Assembly: GCF_004379255.2 (NCBI RefSeq)
Contig: NC_056034.1
Coordinates: 39,972,887-40,036,886, forward strand
DNA: 64,000 nt
Direction: 5' to 3'
Origin: Salvia splendens
Lineage: Eukaryota > Streptophyta > Magnoliopsida > Lamiales > Lamiaceae
The notes beneath the pieces are model-generated. The model was not told the origin of the DNA. It ran no database searches and saw only the letters and a program-made list of their open reading frames with translations. Each line of letters starts with the position of its first letter. Within the stretch, counting starts at the first letter, position 1. Of this stretch, positions 62,163 through 64,000 are shown piece by piece. The translations under genes were made by a program, and so were the position numbers.

Positions 62163-63240
62163 TCAATCGACATGCGGTGTTGCATGACCTGCGCTCGATT
62201 CGGCTTCATCATCAGACCAATCGCTAGCTCTTGGACCTTCATCGTGAATAATCATGTTGTGCAAGATGATGCACGCGTACATGACATTGACGATATGATA
62301 CATGTACCAGGAACGAGCCGGACCTTTCACTATTGCCCAACACGCTTGAAGCACATCAAATCCTCGCTTCACCTCCTTCCGTCCAGACTCTTGCCGCTGT
62401 GCAAAAAAGGCTCTCCTCTCATCCGTTGGATAGGAGATCGTCTTCAAGAAGACTGGCCATCTCGGGTGTATGCCATCGGCTAAGTAGTACCCCATATGAT
62501 GCTGTCGTCCATTGGCAGTGAACTCGATAACCAGACTGTTGCCATTGCATTGCTCGGTGAAGAGACTCGACGTGTTCAGCACGTTGATGTCATTGTTTGA
62601 CCCCGCCACGCCAAAGTGAGCATGCCAGATCCAAAGACGGTGGTCAACGATGGCTTCAAGGATCATTGTCGGGTGGGTACCCTTGTACCCACTAGTGAAT
62701 TGGCCTCTCCACACTGCCTGACAATTCTTCCACTCCCAGTGCATACAATCAATGCTTCCTAACATTCCAGGAAAGTCGTGCACCCTATCGTGCATCCCCA
62801 TCAGGAGCTGGCAATTTTCGGCATTCGGCTTGTGCAAATATGTGGCGCCGAAGGGGTCAATCACTCCCTCACAAAATTTTATCACACTCCCGGCCAGTTG
62901 TATCCTCGACGTGAAGATACTCGTCGAACATGTCCGTCGTGGTGCCGTAGGCCAACTGACGAAACGCAACCGTGCACTTCGTAAGCGGGAATAGACTGAT
63001 TATGTGGGCCGCATCTTGTCGCTGCTGGAAGTACTCGTCGCGCGCCTCCATCCCGTGAACAATGCGGAGAAACAGTTCTTGCCGCATCCTAACCGTCGAC
63101 GAAAAACCGTCGGTCCCCACCGGGGCTCATCGGTGAAGTAGTCCTCGGACAGACGTTGATGAGCTAGGCCATGCTCTCGACGGACGGATGTCCTGTGGCG
63201 GATGGGCCTCGGGACCTACTCTTCAGCCTGCTCTTGCTCT
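62163..63240 (-). pseudogene. PIF/Harbinger transposase (DDE, HARBI1/ALP1-like), frameshifted
   Basis: Minus-strand frames in order: HGLAHQRLSEDYFTDEPRWG (about 63170-63100), RIVHGMEARDEYFQQRQDAA and FRQLAYGTTTDMFDEYLHVE (63120-62880), then KFCEGVIDPFGATYLHKPNA, MLGSIDCMHWEWKNC, GVAGSNNDINVL, YYLADGIHPRWPVFLKTI and KRGFDVLQACWAIVKGPARS to the stop at 62163. These are the hallmarks of the plant Harbinger nuclease, including the catalytic Asp residues. A one-base loss near 63090 and a one-base gain in the aaaatttt run at 62873-62880 break the frame, and no good start is left. Non-functional. Confidence 0.88.
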
Positions 63241-63584
63241 TATATTGTATGAATACCTGCGAGAATCTGGTTCCCGAAAGCAAACATTGCGCGTTACATA
63301 GCCCGACTTATATATTCTCCGGGAAACATTTTGGAAAATGAGTGAAAGAGAGATATTGGATTGGAGAGATGTTGTGTGAGGGTTGAGAGATGTGTGAGAG
63401 TCAAGAAATGAGTGAAAATAATGTATTTATAAATAGAACATTTTTAAAAAAAATTAAAAAAAATATGAAAACGCGTAGTCGGGCTCGGGCGAGATCGAGC
63501 TCGGCGTTGCAATGGATGCCCGAGGACGACCGAGCCTGATCTCGCGCTATCGGGCTCCAGATCGGGCATCCATTGCGGATGCTC
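63241..63584 (-). mobile_element. 5' terminus of the Harbinger element
   Basis: On the minus strand the element begins gagcatccgcaatggatgcc, followed by GC-rich subterminal repeats (gcccgatctgg, cgagatcaggctcggtcg) and an AT-rich leader before the transposase remnant. The other terminus was not found near 62160, so the element is truncated on that side. Confidence 0.75.
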
Positions 63585-63734
63585 TCATGAATTGCTCTAT
63601 TTATAACAAAATCACACTTAGTATTTCTTTAAATTGTAAATACGGATGAAACTAGTTGTTTGTAAACTTAGAATCCTATCTTAACTCAGTTAAATAATTA
63701 AAATTAATTATTGATGAATATTTTTTTACAGTGG

Positions 63735-63995
63735 TCGGTTTAGGGTAGTGATAAAATGCAAACTCTATATATTGTACAAACTCCAAACTCGTCAACATAG
63801 TTTCAACACAATGTCAACACAGTGTAAAATTTCAAGATTTTGATGTCAACACAATATCAACACAGCATTAACTGTTGACACTGTTTTGATATTTTTTGTT
63901 TCTATTATTTTATCATCTGTTGACATTTTCTGACGATCCAGATCATAGTTTGGAGTTTGTACAATATTTAGAGTTTATATTTGGTTATCTCGTGG
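63735..63995. mobile_element. MITE-like inverted repeat
   Basis: tgcaaactctatatattgta with caaactccaaact on the left mirrors agtttggagtttgtacaata with tttagagtttatattt on the right. The centre repeats gtcaacac words several times. About 260 bp, non-coding. Confidence 0.6.
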
Positions 63996-64000
63996 TTAGT

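Noticed and set aside
62172..62994. Plus-strand open frames over the Harbinger transposase
   Set aside because: Antisense shadows; conserved transposase motifs are all on the minus strand.

Overview
The window is nuclear DNA of a flowering plant, almost certainly a eudicot and plausibly an asterid (Lamiales-like by overall feel, which is inference only). The evidence is AT-rich intergenic DNA, spliced genes with GT-AG introns, plant-only families (HCAR, YUCCA, BAHD, class XI myosin, a KIN/LEA protein) and many plant transposons. No bacterial, organellar or CRISPR features are present. Gene models were spliced by hand: donor and acceptor sites were chosen so that reading phase and family conservation agree.

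Layout. 1-56: possible 3' end of a gene. 1564-6872 (+): complete 19-exon HCAR, the plastid 7-hydroxymethyl chlorophyll a reductase. 9958-11535 (-): 3-exon YUCCA flavin monooxygenase for auxin synthesis. 11.6-23 kb: gene-free, with Stowaway-type MITEs, a foldback, an hAT MITE and two inverted TRIM retroelements. 23.3-27.9 kb: decayed Athila-like retrotransposon piece flanked by a 38-bp direct repeat. 30.9-35.2 kb (+): tandem pair of BAHD acyltransferase genes. 35.8-37.5 kb (-): class XI myosin pseudogene fragment with introns but without the P-loop exons. 38.0-38.7 kb: non-autonomous Harbinger element. 39.7-49.1 kb: diverged tandem repeat interrupted by an LTR-type insertion, which itself holds a 4.9-kb Mutator-like element (MULE) carrying a transposase remnant and a broken plant-mobile-domain (PMD) gene. 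50.7-57.8 kb (-): complete 18-exon chloroplast C2-domain class 3 lipase resembling HIL1. 59.4-60.0 kb: second Harbinger deletion derivative, followed by a LINE relic. 61.4-61.9 kb (-): small KIN/LEA gene. 62.2-63.6 kb (-): frameshifted Harbinger transposase with one recognisable terminus.

The apparently functional host genes are HCAR, YUCCA, two BAHD genes, the lipase and the LEA gene. They do not form one pathway. Two act in the plastid (chlorophyll b turnover and galactolipid hydrolysis), one makes auxin, two probably decorate specialised metabolites, and one is stress-related.

The most interesting structures are: a TRIM pair whose target-site duplications are swapped, as expected after an inversion; the PMD-bearing MULE with TIRs built from repeated AGACGCAT palindromes; tandem BAHD genes with introns at different positions, one holding a MITE; and a GC-AG intron in the lipase gene.
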